Below are positions 32,045 through 41,777 of a stretch of 64,000 nt of DNA, one piece after another (position 1 is the first letter of the stretch; each line of letters starts with the position of its first letter). The notes beneath the pieces are model-generated. The model was not told the origin of the DNA. It searched no databases and saw nothing but the letters and a program-made list of their open reading frames with translations. A program made the translations under genes and the position numbers. The stretch is from Hyphomicrobiales bacterium. GTDB taxonomy: Bacteria > Pseudomonadota > Alphaproteobacteria > Rhizobiales > Rhizobiaceae. Location: the NCBI GenBank assembly GCA_900489925.1, contig UEHQ01000009.1, positions 126,598 through 190,597 on the forward strand, in the 5' to 3' direction.

Positions 32045-33208
32045 TTACTCGGCGGCCCGTCTTTCCTGATGCAGGGCTAGATATTCAGCGCTGCGCATCT
32101 CAAACAAGCGCGATACCGTACGATCAAACTCGAAGCCCTCTGTACCACGCGCGTGTGTCAACAAATTCTCAGGCATTGCTGCCGCGGAAACATAGAGCCG
32201 CACCGCATGATCGTAAAGCGTGTCTATTAGAATAATGAAACGTTTGATCTGATTCCGCTTGTCGGGTCCGAGCATCGGAACATGATCCAGAAAAATGGCA
32301 TCAAAACGCTCGGAAATAGCAAGAAAGTCCGCAGCGCCCAGCGGCTTTTCGCAGAGATCCGCGAAGGAGAAGCGCGCGAGACGGTCGGCCGCAAGCGGCA
32401 CGTGGATGGAGCGGCCCTTCATCGGAAGCTCCAGCGGCTTTGCCTTGCGACCGTGCAGCGCCTGGGTCCAGGAGGCGTCCATCGCCATATCGGCGCGCTC
32501 GTCGAGCGGCGTAAGGTAGACGGGAAGACTGTCTACCTTCTCCATCCGGTAGTCCGTCGGAGAGTCGAGAGAAACCACATCGACATGCGCGGCCAGCAAA
32601 TCCAGGAAGGGCAGGAACAGGCTGCGATTGAGACCGTCCATATAAAGGTTCTTCGGCTCGACGTTCGACGTAGCAACGAGAACGCAGCCACGCCGGAACA
32701 GCTCTGAAAACAGCCGCGAAAGGATCATGGCGTCGGCGATATCGGTGACGGTGAATTCGTCGAAGCACAACAGCTCGGCCTCGCCATACAGCGCTGCAGC
32801 GACAACCGGGATCGGATCAGCTTGCTTCGTCTCGCCGTTTTTCAGCTTCAGACGGTGAGCGGCGATGCGATTGTGCACATCTGCCATGAACTCGTGAAAA
32901 TGCGCGCGACGCTTCTTGGCGCAGGGCGCCATCTCGAAGAACATGTCCATGAGCATCGTCTTGCCGCGACCGACGCTGCCGTAGATGTAGAGGCCCTTGA
33001 CCTTTTCCGACGGCTTCTTCTTGGCCGCAAACAGCCAGCCGAGCGCGCTCGCCTTGGCAGCGGGACGCTTCTGTTTCAGCGTGGAAAGCACCCGGTCGAG
33101 GCACTTCGCCACCTGCATTTGGGCTAAATCGGTTTGAAGCGAACCCGAGGCCGTCAGCGATTTCAATTCCTCGCTGACGCTCAAGCTGTAGTCTGGCATC
33201 GGTTGCAT
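32045..33208 (-). CDS. zapE: AFG1-family ATPase, cell division protein ZapE
   Basis: A 387-residue P-loop ATPase of the AFG1/LACE1/ZapE family. It has Walker A G-S-V-G-R-G-K-T near residue 78, LLCFDEFTVTDIADAMIL as Walker B, and the arginine/sensor block TSNVEPKNLYMDGLNR. In E. coli ZapE acts on FtsZ rings under low oxygen or heat; the mitochondrial relatives handle respiratory-chain proteins. A place between sdhCDAB and mdh is in keeping with either role. It lies 47 bases after the Inh-type lipoprotein gene on the same strand. Confidence 0.93.
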   Translation of the reverse strand: MQPMPDYSLSVSEELKSLTASGSLQTDLAQMQVAKCLDRVLSTLKQKRPAAKASALGWLFAAKKKPSEKVKGLYIYGSVGRGKTMLMDMFFEMAPCAKKRRAHFHEFMADVHNRIAAHRLKLKNGETKQADPIPVVAAALYGEAELLCFDEFTVTDIADAMILSRLFSELFRRGCVLVATSNVEPKNLYMDGLNRSLFLPFLDLLAAHVDVVSLDSPTDYRMEKVDSLPVYLTPLDERADMAMDASWTQALHGRKAKPLELPMKGRSIHVPLAADRLARFSFADLCEKPLGAADFLAISERFDAIFLDHVPMLGPDKRNQIKRFIILIDTLYDHAVRLYVSAAAMPENLLTHARGTEGFEFDRTVSRLFEMRSAEYLALHQERRAAE

Positions 33209-33255
33209 AAAAGGGTCCGCCTATGCAGGATCGGCGGCCCGAGCCGCCAGATCGC

Positions 33256-33768
33256 TTATCGGCTCAGGGTGATCGGCTGCCCGGTATTGGTCTGGCCGCT
33301 GAACGCATTGTCGGCGGTCTTGTAGACGCTGCCGATCTGGTTTCCGCTGCGATCCTTCAGGAGAACCTGCTTGCCAGAGACTTCCCAGGAACCCATCGCC
33401 GTCAGCTCGCCGACGCAGCCGCGTGTACCGCCGCGCGATCCGCTGCCGAGATTGGTAAGCGTCAGGAACATGTCGCATGAACCGTTGACGCGCCAGCTGC
33501 CCACCATCGATTCCTTGGTGACGTCCATCGCGTTCGACGCCACGGCCGTCGGCTGGCCGCCCGCGACCGGCGCGTTCGCCGTCGGCGCTGCCGGGAACTG
33601 CGACGAGCCTGTCGGCGGCGGAAGCTGACCGCCCTGAACCGACGGAACCGGCTGTGCCGTCAAAGGCGCCGGAGCCGCACTATAGCTTGCATCATTGTAT
33701 GCGGTGCGCTGGCAGCCAGCTAACGACAGAATGACTACGAGACCTGTCGCCACATGTCTGAACTGCAT
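33256..33768 (-). CDS. Lipoprotein with protease-inhibitor Inh/Omp19-type domain
   Basis: A 170-residue lipoprotein. The signal peptide ends in the lipobox L-S-L-A-G-C, so Cys becomes the lipidated N-terminus after processing. A Pro/Ala/Gln-rich linker of about 65 residues follows, then an Inh-like beta-barrel domain ([20 protein letters not shown] to the end) with two Cys that could form the family disulfide. Brucella Omp19 has the same design. AGGAG lies 4 bases before one ATG (33771) and 7 before the next (33768); I chose the second. Likely an outer-membrane-anchored protease inhibitor. Confidence 0.85.
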   Translation of the reverse strand: MQFRHVATGLVVILSLAGCQRTAYNDASYSAAPAPLTAQPVPSVQGGQLPPPTGSSQFPAAPTANAPVAGGQPTAVASNAMDVTKESMVGSWRVNGSCDMFLTLTNLGSGSRGGTRGCVGELTAMGSWEVSGKQVLLKDRSGNQIGSVYKTADNAFSGQTNTGQPITLSR

Positions 33769-33957
33769 CATGATACTCCTGATTTTTCCAGTATTGCCCT
33801 GAAGTTGCCGCGCAATCACGGCGGAATTATCTTGAAAGGGCGTATTGAATCAAGCCAGATCAAGGAGATTTTGCATCAGGATCGGCTCATGTTCGCCATC
33901 CCGAGACAAATTTGGCGCAGTCCGGCACAATCAAACCTTGGTGATCTGTCAAAAAGA

Positions 33958-33977
33958 AGGGCCGCAAGCGCGGCCCT
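33958..33977 (-). terminator. Rho-independent terminator of sdhCDAB
   Basis: On the minus strand AGGGCCGC-GCTT-GCGGCCCT is followed by TCTTTTTG, 12 bases after the sdhB stop. Its arms are identical to those of the sucB terminator. Confidence 0.9.
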
Positions 33978-33989
33978 GGCTTTCAGTCG

Positions 33990-34769
33990 TCAGACGCGAC
34001 GCTCGACCATCATCTTCTTGATCTCCGCAATCGCCTTGGCCGGGTTAAGGCCCTTCGGGCAAGTCTGCGCGCAGTTCATGATCGTGTGGCAGCGATAAAG
34101 GCGGAAGGGATCCTCAAGGTTGTCGAGGCGCTCGCCGGTCGCTTCATCGCGGGAATCGATCAGCCAGCGATAGGCCTGCAGGAGGACAGCCGGACCGAGG
34201 TAACGGTCGCCGTTCCACCAGTAGCTCGGACAGGAGGTCGAGCAGCAGGCGCAGAGAATGCACTCGTAAAGACCGTCAAGCTTCTGGCGATCTTCGTGGC
34301 TCTGCTTCCATTCCTTGGCTGGCGTCGGCGACACCGTCTTCAGCCACGGTTCGATCGAGCGATGCTGGGCGTAGAAGTTGGTGAGGTCGGGAACCAGATC
34401 CTTGACGACGGGCATATGCGGCAAAGGATAGATCTTTACCGAACCCTTGATCTCATCCAGACCCTTGGTGCAGGCGAGCGTGTTCGTGCCGTCGATGTTC
34501 ATCGCGCACGAACCGCAGATGCCTTCGCGACAGGAACGGCGCAGTGTCAGCGTCGGGTCGATGTTGTTCTTGATATAGAGCAGACCGTCGAGCACCATCG
34601 GGCCGCAATTGTCGACATCGATGTAGAAGGTGTCGATCGACGGGTTCTGGCCGTCGTCGGGGCTCCAGCGGTAGACGCGGAATTCGCGGGTGTTCGTGGC
34701 CCCTGCGGGCTTAGGCCACACCTTGCCTTCGCGCATCTGGGAATTCTTGGGAAGAGCGAGTTCTACCAT
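33990..34769 (-). CDS. sdhB: Succinate dehydrogenase iron-sulfur subunit
   Basis: A 259-residue subunit with three clusters: [2Fe-2S] from [15 protein letters not shown] near residue 85, [4Fe-4S] from [11 protein letters not shown] near 170, and [3Fe-4S] plus closing Cys in C-P-K-G-L-N-P near the C-terminus. It carries electrons from SdhA FAD to ubiquinone in the membrane. Last gene of sdhCDAB, 12 bases after sdhA. Confidence 0.98.
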   Translation of the reverse strand: MVELALPKNSQMREGKVWPKPAGATNTREFRVYRWSPDDGQNPSIDTFYIDVDNCGPMVLDGLLYIKNNIDPTLTLRRSCREGICGSCAMNIDGTNTLACTKGLDEIKGSVKIYPLPHMPVVKDLVPDLTNFYAQHRSIEPWLKTVSPTPAKEWKQSHEDRQKLDGLYECILCACCSTSCPSYWWNGDRYLGPAVLLQAYRWLIDSRDEATGERLDNLEDPFRLYRCHTIMNCAQTCPKGLNPAKAIAEIKKMMVERRV

Positions 34770-34781
34770 GTCCAGTTCCTC

Positions 34782-36623
34782 TTAGTACACGCGAGCCTTG
34801 GGCGCGATCTTCTGGGGATCGATGCCCTCTGCGATGAGCTCGGTGTGAACCGGGCGGTAGTCGAGCTTCACCTCGCCGACGTCGTTGACCCAAGCGAGCG
34901 TATGCTTACGCCAGTTGACGTCGTCGCGGCCGGCGAATGCGCCTTCCGTGTAGTCTTCGCGGGCGTGGGAACCACGGCTCTCCTTGCGGGCCTCGGCGCC
35001 GTAAATCGTCGTGATGGCGTTGGCCATCAGGTTCTGCAGCTCGAGCGTTTCGACAAGGTCGGAGTTCCAGATCATCGAGCGATCGGTGACCTTGATGTCA
35101 CGCATTTCCTGCCAGATGGCGGAGATGCGCTTGCAGCCCGACTCCAGCGATTCCTGCGTACGGAACACGGCAGCGTCTTCCTGCATGGCGCGCTGCATCT
35201 TTTCGCGTAGCACCGCAGTGGGCGTACCGCCGCTGGCATGGCGCAGGCCATCGAAGCGATCCATGATCTTGTCACAGGCGGCGACGTTCAGATGCGGCAC
35301 CGGTGCCGCGCGGTCGATGACTTCGCCGGCGCGGATGGCGGCGGCGCGGCCGAAGACCACGAGGTCGATCAGCGAATTGGAGCCGAGGCGGTTGGCGCCG
35401 TGCACCGAGGCGCAGCCGGCTTCGCCGACCGCCATCAGGCCCGGAATGATCCGCTCGGGATTGGAGCTGTCGGCGTTCAGCACTTCGCCCCAGTAGTTCG
35501 TCGGAATGCCGCCCATGTTGTAGTGAACGGTCGGCAGAACCGGGATAGGCTCGCGCGTCACGTCGACACCGGCGAAGATCTTGGCGCTCTCGGAAATCCC
35601 CGGCAGGCGTTCGTGCAGAACGGCCGGATCGAGGTGGTCGAGATGCAGGAAGATGTGGTCCTTGTTCTTGCCGACGCCGCGACCTTCGCGGATTTCGAGC
35701 GTCATGCAGCGTGAAACGACGTCACGCGAGGCAAGGTCCTTGGCCGAAGGCGCATAGCGTTCCATGAAGCGCTCGCCCTCGGAGTTGACGAGGTAGCCGC
35801 CTTCGCCGCGCGCGCCTTCCGTGATCAGACAGCCGGAGCCGTAGATGCCGGTCGGGTGGAACTGCACGAACTCCATGTCCTGGAGCGGCAGGCCGGCGCG
35901 GGCAACCATGCCGCCACCGTCGCCGGTGCAGGTGTGCGCCGAGGTTGCCGAGAAATAGGCGCGGCCGTAGCCGCCGGTCGCCAGCACCACCATCTTGGCG
36001 GCGAAGCGATGGATCGTGCCGTCGTCGAGGCACCAGGCGACGACACCGGTGCAGCGGCTGCCATCGTCAGACATGATCAGGTCGAGCGCGAAGTACTCGA
36101 TGAAGAATTCGGCGTTGTTGCGCAGCGACTGGCCATAGAGCGTGTGCAGGATGGCGTGACCGGTACGGTCGGCAACGGCGCAGGTGCGCTGTACCGGCGG
36201 GCCTTCGCCGTAGTTCTGCATGTGGCCGCCGAACGGACGCTGGTAGATCTTGCCTTCTTCGTTGCGCGAGAAAGGAACGCCGTAGTGCTCGAGCTCATAG
36301 ACCGCCTTCGGCGCTTCCATGGTCAGGTACTGCATGGCATCGACGTCGCCGAGCCAGTCCGAGCCCTTGACGGTGTCGTAAAGGTGCCACTGCCAGCTGT
36401 CCGGCGTCATGTTGCGCAGCGAGGCGGCGATGCCGCCCTGGGCGGCAACCGTGTGCGAGCGGGTGGGGAATACCTTGGTGATGCAGGCGGTCTTGAAGCC
36501 CTGCTCGGCCATGCCGAGCGTGGCGCGAAGACCGGCGCCGCCGGCGCCGACGACGATCACGTCATACGAGTGATCGACGTATTTGTAGGCCTTCCCATTC
36601 TGAGCGGGTGAAGTCGGTGCCAT
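34782..36623 (-). CDS. sdhA: Succinate dehydrogenase flavoprotein subunit
   Basis: A 613-residue flavoprotein oxidising succinate to fumarate. It has the FAD-binding GAGGAGLRA near residue 26, covalent flavin at H57 ([10 protein letters not shown]), substrate-binding HPTGIYGSG and the catalytic Arg region [16 protein letters not shown]. Full length. Seven bases after sdhD. Confidence 0.98.
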   Translation of the reverse strand: MAPTSPAQNGKAYKYVDHSYDVIVVGAGGAGLRATLGMAEQGFKTACITKVFPTRSHTVAAQGGIAASLRNMTPDSWQWHLYDTVKGSDWLGDVDAMQYLTMEAPKAVYELEHYGVPFSRNEEGKIYQRPFGGHMQNYGEGPPVQRTCAVADRTGHAILHTLYGQSLRNNAEFFIEYFALDLIMSDDGSRCTGVVAWCLDDGTIHRFAAKMVVLATGGYGRAYFSATSAHTCTGDGGGMVARAGLPLQDMEFVQFHPTGIYGSGCLITEGARGEGGYLVNSEGERFMERYAPSAKDLASRDVVSRCMTLEIREGRGVGKNKDHIFLHLDHLDPAVLHERLPGISESAKIFAGVDVTREPIPVLPTVHYNMGGIPTNYWGEVLNADSSNPERIIPGLMAVGEAGCASVHGANRLGSNSLIDLVVFGRAAAIRAGEVIDRAAPVPHLNVAACDKIMDRFDGLRHASGGTPTAVLREKMQRAMQEDAAVFRTQESLESGCKRISAIWQEMRDIKVTDRSMIWNSDLVETLELQNLMANAITTIYGAEARKESRGSHAREDYTEGAFAGRDDVNWRKHTLAWVNDVGEVKLDYRPVHTELIAEGIDPQKIAPKARVY

Positions 36624-36630
36624 GATACGG

Positions 36631-37011
36631 TTATCCTACGAATGCGATTTTCAGAATGGCGAAGAGACAGAGCCCCGCCATCAGGATCGAAAAGAAGCTG
36701 TTGAGCATCAGAAGACCGAGCTTGGCGAATTCGCCGTGCACGTAGTCCTCGATGATGACCTGCATGCCGAGCTTCATGTGAATGATGCCCGAAATGACCA
36801 TCAGAGCCATAACCACGGCGACGAACGGGTTCGACAGCGCGTGGACAACCTCTGCATAGGGCTGGCCCGCATGAACGATCATGAAAATGATGAAGAAGAG
36901 AAAGAGCGGTACGTTGGCAACCGCCGTGACGCGCTGGCGCCAGAAATGATCCGTGCCTTCCTTGGCCGAACCAAGGCCGCGAACCTTACCCAGAGGGGTA
37001 CGCATATCCAT
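36631..37011 (-). CDS. sdhD: Succinate dehydrogenase membrane anchor subunit
   Basis: A 126-residue anchor with three membrane helices, around residues 30-50, 60-80 and 95-120. [19 protein letters not shown] is the usual rhizobial beginning. Start at the ATG at 37011, with AAGG about 10 bases upstream; the longer open frame upstream is the out-of-frame sdhC. The haem-ligand His is probably in MIVHAG. It helps form the ubiquinone site with SdhC and SdhB. Confidence 0.95.
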   Translation of the reverse strand: MDMRTPLGKVRGLGSAKEGTDHFWRQRVTAVANVPLFLFFIIFMIVHAGQPYAEVVHALSNPFVAVVMALMVISGIIHMKLGMQVIIEDYVHGEFAKLGLLMLNSFFSILMAGLCLFAILKIAFVG

Positions 37012-37022
37012 GAGAGCAACCT

Positions 37023-37418
37023 TCAGAAGCGAATGACGAAGCCGATCACCCAGACCAGCACGGTCAGACAGAGCGAGGCAATGATATTGAGCTTGGCGAG
37101 CTTGGTCGAAAATGCCTTGTCGAAGCCGTAGCCGAGGTCCCACATGAAGTGGCGGAAACCACCGAGCATGTGATGGATCAGCGCCCAGGTGTAGCCGAGC
37201 AGCACGAGCTTGCCGATGAAGCTGCCGAGGATCCAGTTGACCCAATCGTAATAGGCTTGTCCGGTCGCCGCAGCGATCAGCCACCAGGCGATCAGAAGCG
37301 TGCCGACATAGAGCGCGCCACCGGTAATGCGGTGGATGATCGACATAGCCATGGTGGGGATTAGTTTGTAAATTTGCAAATGCGGCGACAGGGGCCGATT
37401 ATTTGTCACGTTCGCCAT
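37023..37418 (-). CDS. sdhC: Succinate dehydrogenase cytochrome b556 subunit
   Basis: A 131-residue anchor with three membrane helices. The family signature [10 protein letters not shown] lies at the N-terminus, followed by [12 protein letters not shown] (quinone-site Ser/Arg). The likely haem ligand is His in [12 protein letters not shown]. Start at 37418 (MANVTNNRP) with GAGG 6 bases upstream; the 31-codon extension has no family features. First gene of the operon. Confidence 0.95.
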   Translation of the reverse strand: MANVTNNRPLSPHLQIYKLIPTMAMSIIHRITGGALYVGTLLIAWWLIAAATGQAYYDWVNWILGSFIGKLVLLGYTWALIHHMLGGFRHFMWDLGYGFDKAFSTKLAKLNIIASLCLTVLVWVIGFVIRF

Positions 37419-37731
37419 CAGAACCTCGCGGCGTCTTTCTGCGCTCCTGGGATCCAGGAAGCATCCAAGCAACCACACGATTGACAAAAAGCTATGTGTG
37501 CGTTGCATCAATGGCGACGTTTAATCACGGAAACCCCTAACGACAAGTATAATTGCGGCGCTGCGGGAATTTAATCGATTTGCGTCTTGACGCCGCTGGT
37601 TTGGCACCCAAATCCGCCCTGATTGCCCACCTTGCCCTATGATTTTTCAACGTTTGGTGGACAACCCGGCGCTTTTGGCGCATTTTCGCGTTAACGCTTT
37701 GTTAAGCATTCGGTTTCCGGAGACCAGCGCG
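37419..37731. other. 313-base intergenic region between sdhC and the small secreted protein
   Basis: Divergent promoter region. It must hold the sdhCDAB promoter (minus) and that of the plus-strand gene at 37732. I see no convincing -35/-10 pair for sdhC. A CtrA-like TTAA-N7-TTAA lies at 37691-37705, and it starts within the palindrome GCGTTAACGC (37688-37697). No ORF with protein-like character or RNA gene was found. Confidence 0.6.
37691..37705 (+). promoter_or_regulatory. CtrA-like site TTAA-N7-TTAA
   Basis: TTAA-CGCTTTG-TTAA matches the full CtrA recognition pattern and ends 26 bases ahead of the ATG at 37732. One such match in 64 kb could occur by chance. Confidence 0.35.
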
Positions 37732-38238
37732 ATGTGGAAGACGTCATCGAAACTTGTTTCGCTCGCTATTGCGACGCTCATCGCCCTGCCGGCGGCCGCG
37801 GGCGATTTCGGCGGTCGTCCATTTCAGCGCCATCACGGGTTTGGTAACGGCCCCTCTCTCGTCGGACAGCACGGCGGCTGGAGAAGCGTTCCCGCTGGCT
37901 TCACAGGCCGACACTTCGCCGACGGGCATGACCGCTTCGACCGCCGCCATTTTCGCAATCGGCTGTTGAAACGCTTCGACTCGCCCTCGACCAATTTTGC
38001 GCGCAACAACGTCGTTATCGTCGTCCAGGGCGCGCAGGCCGGGGGAGCCGCTGACACTTATGCCGGTTCGTCTTTTGTCTATGACGCAAACGGCGGCACC
38101 TATGTCGGCGGCAGCAGCGGCAGTTTCTACCGCTACCAGCCCACGGTGGCGCTTGCCCCGATGGCGAAGGTGATCAACGTCACGGCCAAGAGTAGCGCTT
38201 GCTCCTACGAAGCAGGCGTCTGCGTCATCCGGCCGTGA
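37732..38238 (+). CDS. Small secreted Gly/His/Arg-rich protein, unknown function
   Basis: A 168-residue protein with a clear signal peptide (MWKTSSKLVSLAIATLIA, cleavage near PAAAG-DF). The N-terminal half of the mature protein is rich in His, Arg, Phe and Gly (RPFQRHHGFGNG, GRHFADGHDRFDRRHFRNR). The C-terminal half is Gly/Ser/Tyr-rich and ends with two Cys (SACSYEAGVC). Start chosen at 37732: GGAG 8-9 bases upstream and the signal peptide begins there. I do not recognise a family. His-rich stretches could bind metal, but this is only a guess. Divergent from sdhC. Confidence 0.75.
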   Translation: MWKTSSKLVSLAIATLIALPAAAGDFGGRPFQRHHGFGNGPSLVGQHGGWRSVPAGFTGRHFADGHDRFDRRHFRNRLLKRFDSPSTNFARNNVVIVVQGAQAGGAADTYAGSSFVYDANGGTYVGGSSGSFYRYQPTVALAPMAKVINVTAKSSACSYEAGVCVIRP

Positions 38239-38242
38239 AATC

Positions 38243-38890
38243 TCAAGGCGCGAAACGCCAGACCGTGGTCTTCTTGACTTCGCTGTCTTCAAGCGCGCGC
38301 GTCACCGGCACTTCGTAGACCGCGCAGGCCTCCAGCCGATCTTTGGGCAGATAGGCACGACCGGGATCGCCAACGACTACACTGACGCCGTCTGACGCAA
38401 GCCGCTCGAACCATGGCACGAGCGCTCCCGCAAAGTCACGATCGTAGAAGACATCGCCGGCCAGCAGCACGTCCGCTTCGATAGCGCTGCCGATCAGGTC
38501 GGCATTCGTAAAATCGATCTCGACGTTATTGAGTCCCGCGTTCAACGCCACTGCGGTCGCTGTCCACGGATCGATATCGGCGGCAAGCACCTTGTCAGCG
38601 CCAGCCATCTTCGCCGCAATCGCCACCAGTCCTGAGCCGCTGGCGAAATCCACTACCCTCTTGCCGCTGACGATAGAAGGATGATCAAGCACATAGCGTG
38701 CCAGCCCCTGCCCACCGGCCCAGGCAAAGGCCCAGAACGGTGGCGGCAGGCCGATTTCCGCCAGCTCCTCCTCCGTCTTCAGCCATAGCTCGTGAGCCTC
38801 GGTCGCCAGATGCAACCGGATCTCCGGCACATGCGGCGGCGCCATCGGGCTCGTATTGCCACGAATGAAGATCGCGGGGTCGGTCTTCAA
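38243..38890 (-). CDS. METTL20-like protein lysine methyltransferase
   Basis: A 215-residue seven-beta-strand methyltransferase. FWAFAWAGGQGLARYVLDHP, then VVDFASGSGLVAIAAKMAGA (SAM motif I), ADIDPWTATAVALNAGLN (acidic residue binding SAM) and LLAGDVFYDRDFA match METTL20. The Agrobacterium member of this group methylates the beta subunit of electron transfer flavoprotein, so the same target is inferred here. The best start is a TTG at 38890 (reading M-KTDPAIFIRGN), 7 bases after the upstream stop; an ATG giving MAPPHVPEIRL removes part of the family N-terminus. Last gene of the tsaD-gpsA group. Confidence 0.85.
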   Translation of the reverse strand: MKTDPAIFIRGNTSPMAPPHVPEIRLHLATEAHELWLKTEEELAEIGLPPPFWAFAWAGGQGLARYVLDHPSIVSGKRVVDFASGSGLVAIAAKMAGADKVLAADIDPWTATAVALNAGLNNVEIDFTNADLIGSAIEADVLLAGDVFYDRDFAGALVPWFERLASDGVSVVVGDPGRAYLPKDRLEACAVYEVPVTRALEDSEVKKTTVWRFAP

Positions 38891-38897
38891 TGGTTGA

Positions 38898-39335
38898 TCA
38901 CTGCGGCGGGTTGTCGAGACCGCCCATGCGGCAGACCTCAAGCCATTCCTCGTCGGTGACGGGCTGCACGGAAAGCCGCATCGACGTCACCAGCGACATC
39001 TTCGACAGCTTCTCGTTCGCCTTCACGTCCTTGAGCGTGACCGGCTTCGGCATATCGTGGACGGCGCGGATATCGACGCAATCCCACTTCGGATCGCCCT
39101 TGGCAGTCGAGTCGGGATGTGACAGCGCGCAGACCTCGACGATGCCGACGATCTCCAGCCCGTCATTGGAGTGATAGAAGAAACCCTTGTCGCCGATCTG
39201 CATTGCTCGCATGTTGTTGCGCGCCAGATAGTTGCGGACGCCGGTCCACTCCGTGCCCTTCTCGCCCGCAGCCTTCTGCTGCTCCCAGGACCATGCGGCC
39301 GGTTCGGATTTGTAGAGCCAGTGCGCCACCGTCAT
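38898..39335 (-). CDS. EVE domain protein
   Basis: A 145-residue single EVE domain, with W-L-Y-K-S-E-P near the start, W-T-G-V-R-N-Y-L-A-R-N-N and GDKGFFYHSN. EVE domains belong to the PUA-like group and bind modified bases in nucleic acid. It overlaps yciI by 4 bases (ATGA) and is followed after 7 bases by the methyltransferase, so all are probably one transcript. The modified base recognised is unknown. Confidence 0.92.
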   Translation of the reverse strand: MTVAHWLYKSEPAAWSWEQQKAAGEKGTEWTGVRNYLARNNMRAMQIGDKGFFYHSNDGLEIVGIVEVCALSHPDSTAKGDPKWDCVDIRAVHDMPKPVTLKDVKANEKLSKMSLVTSMRLSVQPVTDEEWLEVCRMGGLDNPPQ

Positions 39336-39625
39336 GCCTCCGGCTTGTTGAAGACCCAGTTGAATGCCTGAACCTCGACGCGTTCGAACAAGCCGGCCTT
39401 TGCGTAGGGATCCGCATCCGCAATCGCCCTTGCGGCTTCGATCGTCTCGGCTTCCACGATCACCAGGCTACCGGAAGGCTTGCCGTCGGAATCGAGAAAC
39501 GGGCCTGCCATCTTCAGCGTGCCGGCTGCATTCAGCGCGTTGAGATGCTCGACATGAGTAGGCCGGGTGTCCATGCGAACGTTCAGGTGGCCCGGCTTGT
39601 CCTTGCAAACAAAAGCGAAAAGCAT
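39332..39625 (-). CDS. YciI-like protein
   Basis: A 97-residue YCII-domain protein: R-P-T-H-V-E-H-L with the conserved His and MAGPFLDSDGKPSGSLVIVEA. The fold is a ferredoxin-like dimer with an Asp/His pocket; biochemical roles in the family are mostly unknown. It lies 10 bases after gpsA and overlaps the EVE gene by 4 bases. Confidence 0.92.
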   Translation of the reverse strand: MLFAFVCKDKPGHLNVRMDTRPTHVEHLNALNAAGTLKMAGPFLDSDGKPSGSLVIVEAETIEAARAIADADPYAKAGLFERVEVQAFNWVFNKPEA

Positions 39626-39635
39626 GTCAGTTCTC

Positions 39636-40619
39636 CTATTCGGTCGTGATCGGCCGCGTCATCAACTGGTCGATGGCCTCGGCGATGCCGAGCTTGCCAT
39701 CGATGATCGCGGACACTGCGTCGGTGATCGGCATATCAATGCCGAGCGATTTTGCCATCCTGGAAACCACCGCCGCCGCAAAGGCGCCTTCGACAAGTTC
39801 GCCATGCGCGGGATCACGGGTCTCACCGCGCCCGAGCGCAATGCCGAAGCGCAGGTTGCGCGATTGGTGGCTTGTGGCTGTCAACACCAGATCGCCTAGG
39901 CCCGAGAGGCCGGGCACGGAATCGGACTGCCCGCCCTTGGCGACAACAAAGCGTGACATCTCCGCCAGCCCGCGAGCGATCAGTGCGGCACGCGCCGAGT
40001 CACCCAGGCCGGCACCCTCGACGATGCCGCAGGCAATCGCCAGCACGTTCTTGAGCGCGCCGCCAAGCTGTACACCGATCCGATCCGACGATGGATAGAG
40101 GCGAAAGGTCCTGCCTGAAATCGCCTGCGCCAGCCGCTCGGCAATCTCGCGATTCTCGGCGGCGATTACCATCGCCGTCGGCAGCCCACTGGCGATATCG
40201 GCAGCAAAACCCGGCCCCGACAGCACGGCGATCCGATGCCCTGGCAAGGAGCGCTCCAGCATGTCGGTTAACAGATTGCCGGTTGCCTTCTCAATCCCCT
40301 TGGCACAGGTAACGACGATAGCGTCTTTAGCCAGGTAAGGTTCGTATTGCCGCGCGGCATCCGCCTGCGCCTGCGAGGGCATCGCGAAAAGTACGATGCC
40401 GGCATCGCTGATCGCGCTGGCTTCAGCGGAAAATTCCAAGGCATCCGGCAGTTCGATCCCCGGCAGCACGGCATCATGCAGATGCTCGGCGCTCAGATCC
40501 GCCATCAGCTGCGGATCGCGCCCGACGAGCGTCACGGAATGCCGTCCCGCCAGCGCGATGACCGCGGCTAGAGCCGTACCGAAGGCGCCGGCGCCGATGA
40601 CGGCAATTTTCTCGCTCAT
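39636..40619 (-). CDS. gpsA: Glycerol-3-phosphate dehydrogenase (NAD(P)+)
   Basis: A 327-residue enzyme making sn-glycerol-3-phosphate for phospholipids from dihydroxyacetone phosphate. It has [10 protein letters not shown] at the N-terminus, [12 protein letters not shown] near residue 105, the catalytic Lys in [15 protein letters not shown] near 190, and [13 protein letters not shown]. Start at 40619 ([11 protein letters not shown]), in ATGA overlap with the tsaD stop; the longer open frame lies within tsaD. Confidence 0.96.
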   Translation of the reverse strand: MSEKIAVIGAGAFGTALAAVIALAGRHSVTLVGRDPQLMADLSAEHLHDAVLPGIELPDALEFSAEASAISDAGIVLFAMPSQAQADAARQYEPYLAKDAIVVTCAKGIEKATGNLLTDMLERSLPGHRIAVLSGPGFAADIASGLPTAMVIAAENREIAERLAQAISGRTFRLYPSSDRIGVQLGGALKNVLAIACGIVEGAGLGDSARAALIARGLAEMSRFVVAKGGQSDSVPGLSGLGDLVLTATSHQSRNLRFGIALGRGETRDPAHGELVEGAFAAAVVSRMAKSLGIDMPITDAVSAIIDGKLGIAEAIDQLMTRPITTE

Positions 40620-41710
40620 GCCTTCGCTCCTCTCTTGCCGAAGCCAAGCAATGTCTCGGCGCTCGCATCGAGTGGCCAGCGCGACCGCGGCTGCACATCG
40701 AGATCGTCGGGCTCGATACCCGTTGCCATCCGCTCCAGCCCGGCCCAAGCGATCATCACCGCATTATCAGTGCACAGATGCAACGGCGGCGCGACGAACC
40801 GGAAACCGTTCTTGTCGCACAGTGCCTGCAGCGTACTGCGGATTTCCCGATTGGCCGCAACACCACCTGCAACGACAAGAGCCGGCTCGGCGACATCGGG
40901 AAACAGTGCCTTGAAGCGCTCGAGGCCGCGACCGATGCGATCCTTGAGAGTCCGCGATACGGCGTCCTGGAAAGAAGCGCAGATATCGGCCACATCCTGA
41001 TCGGTCAGCGGCGCGATTTCCGTCGCCGCTTGACGCACGGCAGTCTTCAGGCCGGAGAAGGAAAAATTCAACTTCGCCTCGCCGACCAGCGGCCGCGGGA
41101 AGACAAATCGCTTCGGATCGCCCTGCTTTGCAGCGCGTTCCACCGCCGGTCCGCCCGGATAGGGGAGGCTCAACAGCTTCGCCGTCTTGTCGAACGCTTC
41201 GCCGAGCGCATCGTCGATCGTCGTGCCCCAGCGCTCATAGCCACCAACGCCGCGCACGAGAATAAGCTGCGTGTGCCCACCCGACACCAGCAGCATCAAA
41301 TAGGGAAAGGACAGGCCATCCGTGAGCCGCGCCGTCAGCGCATGGCCCTCGAGATGATTGACCGCGTAGAGCGGCTTGCCCGATGCCTTCGCGATCGCCT
41401 TGCCCGTCATCAGGCCGACCAGCAGCCCGCCGATCAAGCCGGGACCTGAAGTTGCCGCAATCGCATCGATATCGGAGAGCGACACATTGGCGCGTTTCAA
41501 TGCCTCGCCGATCAGGCTATCGAGCGCTTCGACGTGAGCGCGTGCCGCGATTTCGGGCACGACGCCGCCATAAGCGCTATGCTCTTCGAGCTGGCTCAAC
41601 ACCACGTCGGAGCGGACGGTCGGCGCCCCGTCAGCAGCTCGCTCGACTACGGCAGCGGCGGTTTCGTCGCAGCTTGTTTCGATGCCGAGGATGCGTAGAA
41701 AGGGAGCCAT
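40616..41710 (-). CDS. tsaD: tRNA N6-threonylcarbamoyladenosine synthase TsaD
   Basis: A 364-residue Kae1/Qri7-family enzyme transferring threonylcarbamoyl to A37 of ANN-decoding tRNAs with TsaB and TsaE. It has [14 protein letters not shown] near residue 9, the metal-binding His pair in [10 protein letters not shown], and [10 protein letters not shown]. Start at 41710 ([15 protein letters not shown]). The frame stays open for 114 more codons toward hemC, but those are Ser/Arg-rich antisense to hemC. Divergent from hemC with only 67 bases between the start codons. Confidence 0.96.
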   Translation of the reverse strand: MAPFLRILGIETSCDETAAAVVERAADGAPTVRSDVVLSQLEEHSAYGGVVPEIAARAHVEALDSLIGEALKRANVSLSDIDAIAATSGPGLIGGLLVGLMTGKAIAKASGKPLYAVNHLEGHALTARLTDGLSFPYLMLLVSGGHTQLILVRGVGGYERWGTTIDDALGEAFDKTAKLLSLPYPGGPAVERAAKQGDPKRFVFPRPLVGEAKLNFSFSGLKTAVRQAATEIAPLTDQDVADICASFQDAVSRTLKDRIGRGLERFKALFPDVAEPALVVAGGVAANREIRSTLQALCDKNGFRFVAPPLHLCTDNAVMIAWAGLERMATGIEPDDLDVQPRSRWPLDASAETLLGFGKRGAKA

Positions 41711-41777
41711 GAAGCCTGATCGTTGATTGCGATGGGTCTGAAACCTGTTTACGAGAAACTCCGGTAACAACGGATCA

